This document shows positions 1-8,837 of a stretch of 35,694 nt of DNA, in pieces; positions within the stretch are counted from its first letter, which is position 1, and each line of letters opens with the position of its first letter. The stretch covers positions 1 to 35,694 of the forward strand of contig DVNN01000229.1 of the NCBI GenBank assembly GCA_018714325.1, written 5' to 3'. This stretch comes from Candidatus Pelethocola excrementipullorum (GTDB lineage Bacteria > Bacillota > Clostridia > Lachnospirales > Lachnospiraceae). The position numbers and the translations under genes were made by a program. The notes beneath the pieces were generated by a model. It had not been told where the DNA came from. It did no database searches and saw only the letters and a program-made list of their open reading frames with translations.

Positions 1-19
1 GAATTTAGCTTTGTACTTA

Positions 20-49
20 TTGACAGACGCTCAATGTATATGATAGTAT
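20..49 (+). promoter_or_regulatory. Candidate sigma-A promoter of the amino-acid ABC operon
   Basis: A perfect -35 hexamer TTGACA (20-25) is followed after 18 bp by TAGTAT (44-49), a 4/6 match to the -10 consensus. It lies about 75 bp upstream of the first start codon, and a strong GGAGGAG ribosome binding site precedes that start. The assignment is by consensus only. Confidence 0.5.
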
Positions 50-124
50 TGGAAAAGAAATGAGATTTTAGCATGGTAGAGTGGTTCATTGATAAATGAG
101 TGAAATAATGGAGGAGATTATCAT

Positions 125-994
125 ATGAAAAAGAAAGTATTAAGTATAGTTTTAGCAGGTACGATGTTAGCTGCAGTGGCAGGCTGTGGAAGTGGTGAAA
201 CAGCCAGTAGTTCAAGCAGCAAAGACAAAGGGGCATCCTCTGCTTCATCAGAGGACAAAGGGAGTCAATCGACTTCAGATGCAGGTTCCGCCTCATCCGA
301 AGGTACATTTACAGTAGGGTTTGATCAAGGCTTCCCACCTATGGGTTTTGTGGGTGAAGACGGAGAATATACAGGTTTTGACCTGGAGTTGGCTGCGGAA
401 GTTGCGAACCGTCTGAATCTTGAGATCAAATATCAGCCCATTGCCTGGGATTCTAAAGATATGGAATTGGAATCAGGTATGATTGACTGTATCTGGAACG
501 GATTCACCATGAATGGACGGGAGGATTCCTATGCCTGGTCTGATGCTTATATGGAAAATGATCAGGTGTTTGTGGTAAGGAAAGATTCCGGGATTAGTTC
601 AGCCGCTGATCTGGAAGGAAAGATTGTAGAAGTTCAGGCGGATTCCAGTGCAGAAGCTGCACTCAATGATAATCAAGAGTTGGTGTCCTCTTTTGGACAG
701 TTACTTACAGTGGCAGACTATCTGACAGCGATGATGGATCTGGAATCAGGAGCCGTGGATGCGATTGGCATGGATAGCGTGGTTGCAAGTTATCAGATTC
801 AGCAGACAGAAAAAGATTTCGTGATCCTGGATGATTCCATAGCAGCTGAGCAGTATGGTATTGGATTCAAAAAGGATAATACAGAACTGCGTGATAAAGT
901 CCAGAAAGTGCTGAATGAGATGGCTGCCGATGGCACCACAGAAGAGATTTCAACCAAATGGTTTGGAAAAGATATCACGACTTTCAGTAAATAA
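125..994 (+). CDS. Amino-acid ABC transporter substrate-binding lipoprotein
   Basis: This 289-residue protein is an extracellular solute-binding lipoprotein of the SBP_bac_3 family, which captures polar amino acids or related small solutes for import. A lipoprotein signal with a positively charged start and hydrophobic core ends in AVAGC, so Cys21 is the expected lipidation site. A Ser/Gly/Lys-rich linker (about 22-60) tethers the binding lobes (about 60-289), which begin TFTVGFDQGFPPMGF and contain the family's GFDLELA segment. The start is fixed by a GGAGGAG ribosome binding site. The permease and ATPase genes follow, making a full importer. The substrate cannot be read from the sequence; cystine, glutamine or arginine types are all possible. 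Confidence 0.93.
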   Translation: MKKKVLSIVLAGTMLAAVAGCGSGETASSSSSKDKGASSASSEDKGSQSTSDAGSASSEGTFTVGFDQGFPPMGFVGEDGEYTGFDLELAAEVANRLNLEIKYQPIAWDSKDMELESGMIDCIWNGFTMNGREDSYAWSDAYMENDQVFVVRKDSGISSAADLEGKIVEVQADSSAEAALNDNQELVSSFGQLLTVADYLTAMMDLESGAVDAIGMDSVVASYQIQQTEKDFVILDDSIAAEQYGIGFKKDNTELRDKVQKVLNEMAADGTTEEISTKWFGKDITTFSK

Positions 995-1036
995 ATAAGA
1001 TTGTTTAAAGGGTCAGAGATGACAATTGAAGCAAGT

Positions 1037-1067
1037 GGAGTTGGTGCAATCTGCATCGACTCCTTTT
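1037..1067 (+). terminator. Hairpin with short T run between binding-protein and permease genes
   Basis: Twelve base pairs, two of them G-T, form between 1037-1048 and 1052-1063 around a 3-nt ATC loop, followed by TTTT. The permease gene 70 bp downstream has no obvious promoter of its own. The hairpin is therefore likely a partial terminator or mRNA-stabilising element that gives more binding protein than permease, a common pattern in ABC importers. Confidence 0.6.
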
Positions 1068-1138
1068 GCAGTCTTTTAAGACCATGCATGTGCGCCGTGG
1101 ATTAAGAAGCGACGGCGACATGAGGAGGAGGAAACATA

Positions 1139-1795
1139 ATGGGTATCAATTATGAGGTTTTAATTTCCAAACTGGGATCAGGAATGCTGGCATCCTGCTG
1201 GCTCTTTGGGGTGACACTACTGTTCTCCATACCGCTGGGGCTGGTGGTGGCATTTGGAAGGATGTCTAAAAATCCTGTAATCCGTCTTATCACAAAGGGC
1301 TATATTTCTATCATGCGTGGCACTCCTCTGATGTTGCAGCTGATGCTGGTATATTATGGACCATATTATATTTTTAATTTGAACATTAGTCACTCTTATC
1401 GATATATGGCAGTATGCATCGGGTTTGTGTTGAACTATGCAGCCTATTTTGCAGAGATATACCGTAGTGGGATTGAATCCATGCCGGTGGGACAGTATGA
1501 GGCGGCAAAGCTGTTGGGATATGGTAAGGGGCAGACCTTTTTCTTTATTATCCTCCCACAGGTATTTAAGAGAATTCTTCCTTCTATTACCAATGAGGTA
1601 ATAACCTTGGTTAAAGATACGTCGCTGTCCTTTGTAATTGGAATACCGGAGATGTTTACCAATGCAAAGGCATTGGCGGCAAGCTCGGCCAGTGTTATCC
1701 CTTATTTGGGAGCGGGACTCTTTTATTACATATTCAACTTTGTTGTGGCATTTGTCATGGAAAAGCTGGAGAAGAAACTCAGCTATTACCGCTAG
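1139..1795 (+). CDS. Amino-acid ABC transporter permease (HisM family)
   Basis: This 218-residue integral membrane protein is the channel subunit of the polar amino-acid importer. Hydrophobic segments lie near residues 18-38, 55-75, 82-105 and 185-208. The cytoplasmic EAA loop that docks on the ATPase is visible as EAAKLLGYGKGQTFFFIILPQ-type sequence around residues 121-141. A GAGGAGGAGG ribosome binding site lies just ahead of the ATG. The gene ends 12 bp before the ATPase start, so the two are translated from one message. One permease gene suggests a homodimer. Confidence 0.93.
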   Translation: MGINYEVLISKLGSGMLASCWLFGVTLLFSIPLGLVVAFGRMSKNPVIRLITKGYISIMRGTPLMLQLMLVYYGPYYIFNLNISHSYRYMAVCIGFVLNYAAYFAEIYRSGIESMPVGQYEAAKLLGYGKGQTFFFIILPQVFKRILPSITNEVITLVKDTSLSFVIGIPEMFTNAKALAASSASVIPYLGAGLFYYIFNFVVAFVMEKLEKKLSYYR

Positions 1796-1807
1796 GAGGG
1801 AAGACAG

Positions 1808-2566
1808 ATGAATTATCTTGAAATGAATCATATTAAAAAGCAGTTTGACGGTTTGGAGGTTCTAAAAGATATCTCTCTTCAGGTTTTGGAAGGGCAGGTA
1901 ACGGCCATCATCGGGCCTTCCGGTTCGGGAAAATCCACCTTACTGAGATGTGCCACGATGTTGGAAAAAATGGACGACGGAGAGTTGTTTTATCTGGGAG
2001 AACAGGCTGTTAAGAGCGTGAACGGGCAGGCGATATATGCGAAGCCGGCAGAGCTTAAGAAGATGCAGCAATATTACGGTCTGGTATTCCAGAATTTTAA
2101 TCTGTTCCCCCATTATAGTGTGCTGAAAAATATCATGGATGCACCGGTACGGGTACAAAAGAGAAGTAAAGAGGAAGCGAAAAAGCAGGCCTTGGAGCTG
2201 CTGGATAAGATGGGGCTGTCTGATAAGGCGGATGCCTATCCATATCAGCTCTCAGGAGGACAACAGCAACGAGTGTCCATCGCCCGTGCATTGGCCATGA
2301 ATCCCAAGATTTTGTTCTTTGATGAGCCCACTTCCGCACTGGATCCGGAGCTTACCGGAGAGATTTTGAAGGTGATCAAGGAGCTGGCCGCAGAACATAT
2401 GACCATGGTGATTGTGACTCATGAGATGGAATTTGCAAGAAAGGTGGCAAATCACATCATATTCATGGAGAATGGAGTGATTGTGGAAGAGGGGACACCG
2501 GAACGTGTTTTTTCATCAGATAATGCAAGAATGCGGTCATTTCTGGGGAAATTCCGGCAGGATTAG
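1808..2566 (+). CDS. Amino-acid ABC transporter ATP-binding protein
   Basis: This 252-residue ATPase powers the importer encoded by the two upstream genes. Visible motifs are Walker A (GPSGSGKST, about 38-46), the Q-loop ([10 protein letters not shown]), the ABC signature LSGGQQQR, Walker B plus catalytic Glu ([12 protein letters not shown]) and the switch histidine in VTHEME. The length and the order of motifs are normal for the GlnQ/HisP family. An AGGAGGG ribosome binding site overlaps the end of the permease gene, and this is the last gene of the operon. Confidence 0.95.
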   Translation: MNYLEMNHIKKQFDGLEVLKDISLQVLEGQVTAIIGPSGSGKSTLLRCATMLEKMDDGELFYLGEQAVKSVNGQAIYAKPAELKKMQQYYGLVFQNFNLFPHYSVLKNIMDAPVRVQKRSKEEAKKQALELLDKMGLSDKADAYPYQLSGGQQQRVSIARALAMNPKILFFDEPTSALDPELTGEILKVIKELAAEHMTMVIVTHEMEFARKVANHIIFMENGVIVEEGTPERVFSSDNARMRSFLGKFRQD

Positions 2567-2568
2567 TC

Positions 2569-2597
2569 TTGCTTTTAGAGATAGGTTAGAATATAAT
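2569..2597 (+). promoter_or_regulatory. Candidate promoter of purC-purB
   Basis: TTGCTT (2569-2574) and a perfect TATAAT (2592-2597) are separated by 17 bp. The pair sits directly after the ABC ATPase stop codon and about 75 bp ahead of purC. No purine riboswitch or PurR box was recognised in the short leader. Confidence 0.5.
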
Positions 2598-2672
2598 TAT
2601 ATGTGCAAAAAGCGGTTTTATGACTGCATTATACAATTTTTACTATTAGGATAGAAGAAAGGTGTCAAACTC

Positions 2673-3383
2673 ATGGAGAAAAGAGAACAGCTTTACGAAG
2701 GAAAGGCAAAAAAAGTATTTGCAACCGAGAATCCGGAAGTAGTTATTGTAGACTACAAAGATGATGCAACAGCATTTAATGGAGAGAAAAAGGGAACCAT
2801 CGTAGGAAAAGGCGTAATCAACAACCGTATGACGAACTATGTCTTCAGCATGCTGGAGAAAGAGGGAGTTCCGACACATCTGGTTGAAGAATTAAGTGAC
2901 CGTGAGACCGCCGTTAAAAAAGTGAGCATCGTTCCGCTGGAAGTTATCGTACGTAATGTAGCAGCAGGAAGCTTCTCTAAGAGAATGGGCGTAGAAGAAG
3001 GAAAAGAATTACTCTGCCCGATTCTGGAGTTCAGCTATAAGGATGATGATCTCGGCGATCCATTCATCAATGATGATTATGCGCTGGCTCTTGGCCTGGC
3101 TACCCAGGAAGAGATTGATACTATTAAAGGATACACAAGAAAAATCAACGAATTCTTAAAAGCATATTTCCTGAAGGCAGATATGAAGCTGATCGATTTT
3201 AAGATTGAGTTCGGACGCCTGGCCGATGGAACCATCATCCTGGCCGATGAAGTATCACCAGATACCTGCCGTCTGTGGGATGTAAATACCAATGAAAAAT
3301 TGGACAAAGATCGTTTCCGCAGGAATATGGGTAACGTCGAAGAGGCTTATAACGAAGTATTCAAACGTCTAGGTCTTGCATAA
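2673..3383 (+). CDS. purC: Phosphoribosylaminoimidazole-succinocarboxamide synthase
   Basis: SAICAR synthase (236 residues) joins CAIR and aspartate using ATP in de novo purine synthesis. The N-terminal [11 protein letters not shown] nucleotide-binding stretch, [15 protein letters not shown] and the [12 protein letters not shown] segment are family hallmarks, and the length matches the single-domain bacterial enzyme. A GAAAGGTG ribosome binding site precedes the ATG. purB starts 11 bp after the stop, so these purine genes form an operon. Confidence 0.97.
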   Translation: MEKREQLYEGKAKKVFATENPEVVIVDYKDDATAFNGEKKGTIVGKGVINNRMTNYVFSMLEKEGVPTHLVEELSDRETAVKKVSIVPLEVIVRNVAAGSFSKRMGVEEGKELLCPILEFSYKDDDLGDPFINDDYALALGLATQEEIDTIKGYTRKINEFLKAYFLKADMKLIDFKIEFGRLADGTIILADEVSPDTCRLWDVNTNEKLDKDRFRRNMGNVEEAYNEVFKRLGLA

Positions 3384-3394
3384 GGAGAGATAAA

Positions 3395-4831
3395 ATGAGC
3401 CAAACTGATAGATATACAAGTCCGTTGTCCGAGCGTTATGCCAGTAAGGAGATGCAGTATGTCTTCTCACAGGATATGAAGTTCCGCACTTGGAGAAAGC
3501 TGTGGATAGCACTTGCTGAAACAGAGAAAGAACTGGGTCTGAATATCACGCAGGATCAAATTGATGAACTGAAAGAATATCAGGATGACATCAACTATGA
3601 GGTGGCAGTCGCCAGAGAAAAAGAGTGCCGTCATGATGTGATGTCCCATGTATATGCCTACGGGGTACAGTGCCCTAAGGCAAAGGGAATCATCCATCTG
3701 GGTGCAACCAGCTGTTACGTTGGAGATAACACGGACATCATTGTGATGAACGAAGCTCTGAAGATGGTCAAGAAAAAACTGGTGAATGTGATTGCCGAAC
3801 TGTCCAAGTTCGCCGATGAATATAAGGAACAGCCAACTCTGGCTTTCACTCATTTCCAGCCGGCGCAGCCAACCACAGTGGGCAAGCGTGCCACTCTTTG
3901 GATGCAGGAATTCTGCATGGATCTGGAAGATCTGGAATATGTGCAGAGCACACTGAAGTTACTGGGAAGCAAGGGAACCACAGGTACCCAGGCAAGTTTT
4001 CTGGAACTTTTTGACGGAGATCAGGAAAGAATCGACCAGATCGATCCTATGATTGCAGAGAAGATGGGATTCCAGTCCTGTTACCCTGTATCGGGTCAGA
4101 CGTATTCCAGAAAAGTGGATACAAGGGTTCTGAATGTGCTGGCAGGCATTGCGGCCAGTGCCCATAAGTTTTCCAACGATATCCGTCTGCTTCAGCATCT
4201 GAAGGAAGTGGAGGAGCCATTTGAGAAGGGCCAGATTGGTTCTTCGGCCATGGCATATAAGAGAAACCCCATGCGGAGTGAGCGTATTGCATCTCTGGCA
4301 CGTTATGTGATGGTTGATGCTCTGAATCCTGCAATCACCTCTGCAACTCAGTGGTTCGAAAGAACCCTGGATGATTCCGCCAACAAGCGTCTCAGCATTC
4401 CGGAAGGCTTCCTTACAATCGATGGAATCCTGGATCTGTGCCTCAACGTGGTTGACGGTTTGGTGGTTTATCCGAAGGTAATCGAAAAGCGTCTGATGTC
4501 TGAATTGCCATTCATGGCCACAGAGAATATCATGATGGATGCGGTAAAGGCCGGCGGAGACCGTCAGGAATTACACGAACGCATCCGCGAACTCTCCATG
4601 ATCGCAGGAAAGCATGTCAAAGAAGAAGGACGGGATAACGATCTTCTGGATCTGATTGCTGAGGATCCGATGTTCAACCTGACCAGGGAAGAACTGGAGA
4701 AGACCATGGATCCCTCCAAGTATACGGGACGTTCTGCGGTGCAGGTAGATGCCTTCCTTAAAAAGTTCATTCGTCCGCTTTTGGATAGAAATCAGGAGCT
4801 GTTGGGTGTAAAAGCTGAAATTAACGTATAA
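3395..4831 (+). CDS. purB: Adenylosuccinate lyase
   Basis: This 478-residue member of the fumarase/aspartase superfamily cleaves SAICAR and adenylosuccinate, releasing fumarate in both the IMP and AMP branches. The superfamily signature is present as SSAMAYKRNPMRSE (about residues 283-296), and the catalytic-region segments HLGATSCYVGDN and TLAFTHFQPAQPTT are intact. An AAGGAGAG ribosome binding site lies in the purC-purB junction. The operon appears to end at the hairpin downstream. Confidence 0.97.
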   Translation: MSQTDRYTSPLSERYASKEMQYVFSQDMKFRTWRKLWIALAETEKELGLNITQDQIDELKEYQDDINYEVAVAREKECRHDVMSHVYAYGVQCPKAKGIIHLGATSCYVGDNTDIIVMNEALKMVKKKLVNVIAELSKFADEYKEQPTLAFTHFQPAQPTTVGKRATLWMQEFCMDLEDLEYVQSTLKLLGSKGTTGTQASFLELFDGDQERIDQIDPMIAEKMGFQSCYPVSGQTYSRKVDTRVLNVLAGIAASAHKFSNDIRLLQHLKEVEEPFEKGQIGSSAMAYKRNPMRSERIASLARYVMVDALNPAITSATQWFERTLDDSANKRLSIPEGFLTIDGILDLCLNVVDGLVVYPKVIEKRLMSELPFMATENIMMDAVKAGGDRQELHERIRELSMIAGKHVKEEGRDNDLLDLIAEDPMFNLTREELEKTMDPSKYTGRSAVQVDAFLKKFIRPLLDRNQELLGVKAEINV

Positions 4832-4897
4832 GTGATAAGAGCAGTCCGGTAAAGCGGAACACTTATTTGTATTTCTGCTGAAACCGGCGAGACTTAA

Positions 4898-4929
4898 GGG
4901 GCGGTGTCATATTCTTATGACATCACCCC
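4898..4929 (+). terminator. Hairpin terminator after purB
   Basis: Arms 4898-4910 and 4917-4929 pair over about 13 positions with mismatches limited to wobble-type pairs, around an ATTCTT-type loop. The downstream T run is short (ATTTG), so termination may be imperfect. It separates purB from the independently promoted purA. Confidence 0.55.
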
Positions 4930-5019
4930 ATTTGTGCGTATTAGCTGATTTAAATACTGGAAGATGGTTATTTATTATAAAGGTTAATAAATAAGTAAAT
5001 TATATTAGTAATAATAAGT

Positions 5020-5047
5020 TTTACTTATCTTAAAAATGTTGTATACT
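5020..5047 (+). promoter_or_regulatory. Candidate purA promoter
   Basis: A TTTACT-like -35 (5020-5025) and TATACT -10 (5042-5047), 16 bp apart, lie in an AT-rich stretch about 60 bp upstream of purA. Together with the hairpin after purB, this suggests purA is transcribed separately from purC-purB. Confidence 0.4.
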
Positions 5048-5105
5048 AAGAATACAGGTCTTAGATCTGATAAAAACCAATAGTAACTATTTAGTAGGAT
5101 GTTAT

Positions 5106-6386
5106 ATGATAAAGGCAGTTGTAGGAGCAAACTGGGGAGACGAAGGCAAGGGTAAGATTACCGATATGCTGGCGGAAGCAGCAGATATCATCGTTCGATT
5201 CCAAGGCGGAGCCAATGCTGGACACACGATTGTAAACAACTATGGTAAATTTGCACTTCATACATTACCATCAGGTGTTTTCTACGATCACACTACTAGC
5301 ATCATCGGCAATGGTGTGGCGCTGAACATTCCTGTTCTGTTCAATGAACTTCAGGAAGTGGTATCTAAAGGTGTGCCGGCACCCAAGCTATTAATCTCCG
5401 ACCGTGCTCAGATGGTGATGCCTTATCATATTTTATTTGACCAGTACGAAGAGGAACGACTTGCCGGTAAATCTTTTGGATCCACCAAGTCAGGCATCGC
5501 TCCCTTCTATTCTGATAAATACGCAAAGATTGGTTTCCAGGTTCAGGAGTTATTCGATGAAAAGACACTGTTGGAAAAGTTAATGAGTGTCTGCTCGGTA
5601 AAGAATGTACTGCTTGAGCATTTATACCAGAAACCAGCCTTAGATCCAAACGCCATCTTTTCCGAATTGATGGAATACAAAAAGATGGTGGAACCCTACG
5701 TTTGTGATACCTCGTTGTATCTGTGGAATGCGATAAAAGAAGGGAAGCAGATTCTGCTGGAAGGACAGTTGGGAACATTGAAAGATACCGATCACGGAAT
5801 CTATCCAATGGTTACCTCTTCCTCCACTCTGGCGGCCTATGGCGCCATTGGAGCAGGCGTGCCTCCATATGAGATCAAAGAGATTATAACTGTGAGCAAG
5901 GCATATTCCAGCGCTGTAGGTGCAGGTGCATTCGTGTCCGAAATCTTCGGAGAGGAAGCCGATGAACTGAGACGCCGGGGCGGCGATGGCGGGGAGTATG
6001 GTGCTACCACTGGACGTCCGAGACGTATGGGCTGGTATGACTGTGTGGCTTCCAAATATGGCTGCAGACTTCAGGGCGCTACCGAAGTGGCATTTACCGT
6101 ATTGGATGTACTGGGATATCTGGATGAGATTCCAGTTTGTGTGGGTTATGACATCGATGGCAAGATCACAACCGAATTCCCTACCACCTCACAGCTCGAG
6201 AAGGCAAAACCGGTTCTGAAGACCCTTCCTGGCTGGGACAGTGATATTCGTGGAATTACGAAGTATGAAGATTTACCGGAAAACTGCCGCAAGTACGTGG
6301 AATTTATCGAGGAGCAGATTGGATTCCCAATCACCATGATTTCCAACGGACCGGGAAGAGACGATATCATATACCGCAAGAGATAA
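5106..6386 (+). CDS. purA: Adenylosuccinate synthetase
   Basis: This 426-residue GTP-dependent ligase converts IMP and aspartate to adenylosuccinate, the first committed step to AMP. The N-terminal WGDEGKGK phosphate-binding loop, the GGANAGHT motif and TTGRPRRMGWYD near residue 300 are all intact. The start has only a weak ribosome binding site (AGTAGGAT), but the protein begins at the usual position for the family. Together with purB upstream it completes the IMP-to-AMP branch. Confidence 0.96.
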   Translation: MIKAVVGANWGDEGKGKITDMLAEAADIIVRFQGGANAGHTIVNNYGKFALHTLPSGVFYDHTTSIIGNGVALNIPVLFNELQEVVSKGVPAPKLLISDRAQMVMPYHILFDQYEEERLAGKSFGSTKSGIAPFYSDKYAKIGFQVQELFDEKTLLEKLMSVCSVKNVLLEHLYQKPALDPNAIFSELMEYKKMVEPYVCDTSLYLWNAIKEGKQILLEGQLGTLKDTDHGIYPMVTSSSTLAAYGAIGAGVPPYEIKEIITVSKAYSSAVGAGAFVSEIFGEEADELRRRGGDGGEYGATTGRPRRMGWYDCVASKYGCRLQGATEVAFTVLDVLGYLDEIPVCVGYDIDGKITTEFPTTSQLEKAKPVLKTLPGWDSDIRGITKYEDLPENCRKYVEFIEEQIGFPITMISNGPGRDDIIYRKR

Positions 6387-6399
6387 TGATAATACAATC

Positions 6400-6418
6400 C
6401 CTGGGGAACCACCCCAGG
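6400..6418 (+). terminator. GC-rich hairpin after purA, without T run
   Basis: A perfect 7-bp stem (CCTGGGG / CCCCAGG) with a 5-nt loop lies 14 bp after the purA stop. No T run follows. It may be a weak terminator or a 3'-end stabiliser rather than a classical rho-independent site. Confidence 0.35.
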
Positions 6419-6486
6419 AGAGATGTTCCCTAAAGATGAAAGATGTATGGCCTACCATGTAGACATCATCTATGTTGGAGGTAAAC

Positions 6487-7098
6487 ATGAAAAAATGCAG
6501 GACACTCTGCCTGTTGGTTCTGGCAATGATTTGTTTGCTTGCCGGCTGTGGTGGATTGGACGATGTGAAGGAAACCACTATTTCCATCAGTTCTAAAGGA
6601 GCTGTAACAGAAGTGATAATTGGAAGTGCTGATAAGAAATCCTATTCGGCCGAGGAACTGCAGTCTTTCGTGGAAGATGACATCAAGGCTTACAACGAGA
6701 ATGCAAAATCCGAGAATATCAAGCTGAAATCCTGTGAAATCAAGGACAAGGTGTCCCGGATTGAAATCACATATGCTTCTTATACTGATTATGCTGCATA
6801 TCATAGGACCACACTCTACTATGGCACCTTAAAAGAGGCTGAGAGCGCAGGTTATGACTTCGATGTGGATTTCATTGATAACAATGGAGAAGCAGCGGCG
6901 AAGTCGACCATCCTTTCCAATGATAACGATTGGAAGGTGGTAATCCTGGAGGAGCCGGTAGACGTAATGGTGAGTGGAGATATCCTATATGTTAGTAACA
7001 ATGCGGAGATTTCCGCTAAAAGAGAAGTGAAGATAGCGGAAGCTGGGGAAGCGAAAACGATTACCACAGATTCCCTGGTCTATCTCATATATAAATAA
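6487..7098 (+). CDS. Uncharacterised lipoprotein
   Basis: This is a predicted membrane-anchored lipoprotein of 203 residues. The signal peptide has a Lys-rich start, a hydrophobic core and a LLAGC lipobox with Cys21. The mature part is rich in charged residues and has no motif that I recognise. The ATG at 6487 is chosen over the in-frame ATG at 6472 because the GGAGG ribosome binding site (6477-6481) lies between them. It sits between purA and glyS, with no functional link visible. Confidence 0.8.
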   Translation: MKKCRTLCLLVLAMICLLAGCGGLDDVKETTISISSKGAVTEVIIGSADKKSYSAEELQSFVEDDIKAYNENAKSENIKLKSCEIKDKVSRIEITYASYTDYAAYHRTTLYYGTLKEAESAGYDFDVDFIDNNGEAAAKSTILSNDNDWKVVILEEPVDVMVSGDILYVSNNAEISAKREVKIAEAGEAKTITTDSLVYLIYK

Positions 7099-7153
7099 GC
7101 GATTGGACTGGTAATATGAAGTGCCAGTAGGAATGAGTAAAGGAGATACGAAA

Positions 7154-8551
7154 ATGGAAAAGACAATGGAAAAGATAGTTGCTCTTGCAAAATCAAGAGG
7201 ATTTGTTTATCCTGGTTCCGAAATTTACGGAGGACTTGCCAATACTTGGGATTATGGCCCGCTGGGAGTGGAACTGAAAAACAACGTGAAAAAAGCATGG
7301 TGGAAAAAGTTCATCATGGAGAACCCATATAATGTAGGTGTTGACTGCGCGATCTTGATGAATCCCCAGACATGGGTTGCATCCGGACATCTGGGCGGTT
7401 TTTCCGATCCACTGATGGACTGTAAAGAGTGTCATGAGCGTTTCCGTGCAGACAAAATCATCGAAGATTATTGTGCGGAACATAACCTGGAGATACAAGG
7501 TGGCAGCGTGGATTCCTGGACGCAGGAAGCCATGAAGGACTTTATCGAGGAGCACCAGATTCCATGTCCTACCTGCGGCAAACATAATTTTACCGATATC
7601 CGTCAGTTTAACCTGATGTTTAAGACCTTCCAGGGTGTAACAGAGGATGCTAAGAATACAGTATATCTACGTCCGGAGACCGCTCAGGGTATCTTTGTAA
7701 ACTTCAAGAATGTACAGAGAACCTCCAGAAAGAAACTTCCATTTGGTATTGGCCAGATCGGAAAATCCTTCCGTAATGAGATTACCCCGGGTAACTTCAC
7801 ATTCCGTACCCGTGAGTTCGAACAGATGGAACTTGAGTTCTTCTGTGAGCCAGATACGGATTTGGAGTGGTTTGCATACTGGAAACAGTTCTGTCTTGAC
7901 TGGCTCTATAATCTGGGACTTAGCGATGAAGAGGTTCGTTACCGTGACCATTCGCCAGAAGAGCTGAGCTTCTACAGCAAGGCTACCACAGACGTGGAAT
8001 TCTTGTTCCCATTTGGATGGGGCGAGCTCTGGGGAATTGCTGACAGAACCGATTATGACCTGACACAACATCAGAATGTATCCGGTCAGGATATGTCTTA
8101 CTTTGATGATACGAAGAATGAGAAGTACATTCCCTATGTCGTTGAGCCTTCACTGGGAGCTGACCGTATGGTATTGGCCTTCCTTTGCAGCGCATACGAT
8201 GAGGAAGTATTGGATGCGGAGAAGAATGACGTACGTACCGTACTTCGTTTCCATCACGCATTGGCACCAGTAAAAATCGGTGTTCTGCCATTATCTAAGA
8301 AGTTGAATGAAGGTGCTGAGAAAGTATTCATGGAACTTTCCAAAACCTACAACTGTGAATTCGATGATCGTGGAAATATTGGAAAACGCTACCGCCGTCA
8401 GGATGAGATTGGTACACCTTTCTGTGTTACCTATGACTTTGATTCCGAAACAGATGGGGCGGTAACAGTACGTGACCGTGATTCCATGGAGCAGGAACGA
8501 ATTAAAATCGAAGATTTAGCAGCATACTTTGCAAAGAAATTTGAATATTAA
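7154..8551 (+). CDS. glyS: Glycyl-tRNA synthetase, dimeric type
   Basis: This class II aminoacyl-tRNA synthetase charges tRNA-Gly. At 465 residues it is the homodimeric form common in Firmicutes, not the alpha2-beta2 form. Class II motif 2 is visible as FRNEITPG...[14 protein letters not shown], and the motif 3 region as [16 protein letters not shown] zinc-knuckle-like cluster (MDCKECH, then CPTCGKHNF) lies in the insertion near residues 90-155. The ATG at 7154, preceded by AAAGGAGAT, is preferred to the upstream GTG at 7121. A strong terminator follows the gene. Confidence 0.96.
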   Translation: MEKTMEKIVALAKSRGFVYPGSEIYGGLANTWDYGPLGVELKNNVKKAWWKKFIMENPYNVGVDCAILMNPQTWVASGHLGGFSDPLMDCKECHERFRADKIIEDYCAEHNLEIQGGSVDSWTQEAMKDFIEEHQIPCPTCGKHNFTDIRQFNLMFKTFQGVTEDAKNTVYLRPETAQGIFVNFKNVQRTSRKKLPFGIGQIGKSFRNEITPGNFTFRTREFEQMELEFFCEPDTDLEWFAYWKQFCLDWLYNLGLSDEEVRYRDHSPEELSFYSKATTDVEFLFPFGWGELWGIADRTDYDLTQHQNVSGQDMSYFDDTKNEKYIPYVVEPSLGADRMVLAFLCSAYDEEVLDAEKNDVRTVLRFHHALAPVKIGVLPLSKKLNEGAEKVFMELSKTYNCEFDDRGNIGKRYRRQDEIGTPFCVTYDFDSETDGAVTVRDRDSMEQERIKIEDLAAYFAKKFEY

Positions 8552-8561
8552 GTAAATGGAG

Positions 8562-8604
8562 AAATCTCCAGTCTGATACGAGGTATCGGGTTGGAGATTT
8601 TTTA
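8562..8604 (+). terminator. Rho-independent terminator after glyS
   Basis: AAATCTCCA (8562-8570) pairs with TGGAGATTT (8592-8600), and inside it GATAC pairs with GTATC around a GAG loop. TTTTTT follows immediately. This is a strong bipartite-stem terminator. Confidence 0.9.
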
Positions 8605-8708
8605 TTATCAAAAATATCAAAACCCTCCGGGGATGCACATATTTGTAGCAGTCTAGAGGTGCTTAATTGTTGTATAGTAAATGAGTTGTATCGAAACATG
8701 GTAAATAT

Positions 8709-8717
8709 TGGTATAAT
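8709..8717 (+). promoter_or_regulatory. Extended -10 promoter element ahead of the sensor-kinase operon
   Basis: TGG-TATAAT is a perfect -10 with the extended TG dinucleotide, about 120 bp upstream of the kinase start. No good -35 hexamer stands at 16-18 bp, which is compatible with an activator-dependent promoter. Confidence 0.4.
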
Positions 8718-8732
8718 AGATAAAATAATGTG

Positions 8733-8789
8733 ACTATTTAGTTTTTGCTACATGAACCTTACAAAGGCTACAACTATTTTAGCTTTTGC
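8733..8789 (+). repeat. Imperfect 16-17 bp direct repeat in the kinase leader
   Basis: The unit at 8733-8748 (ACTATTTAGTTTTTGC) recurs at 8773-8789 with one inserted T and one T-to-C change, 40 bp further on. It lies between the putative -10 and the kinase start codon. Direct repeats at such spacing could be a response-regulator binding site, but this is inference. The intergenic stretch 8605-8837 holds nothing else that I could support. Confidence 0.45.
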
Positions 8790-8837
8790 GATGGATTCAG
8801 TAATGCTCTTCAATTATTATGAATTTCGAGGTGTACC

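Noticed and set aside
1217-1831. 204-residue minus-strand reading frame over the permease gene
   Set aside because: It is fully antisense to a conserved ABC permease and lacks a ribosome binding site.
4829-4873. Extra hairpin directly after purB
   Set aside because: Only a 4-bp TCCG/CGGA stem plus a 5-bp outer stem separated by an uneven internal loop can form. The stronger hairpin at 4898-4929 is the better terminator candidate.
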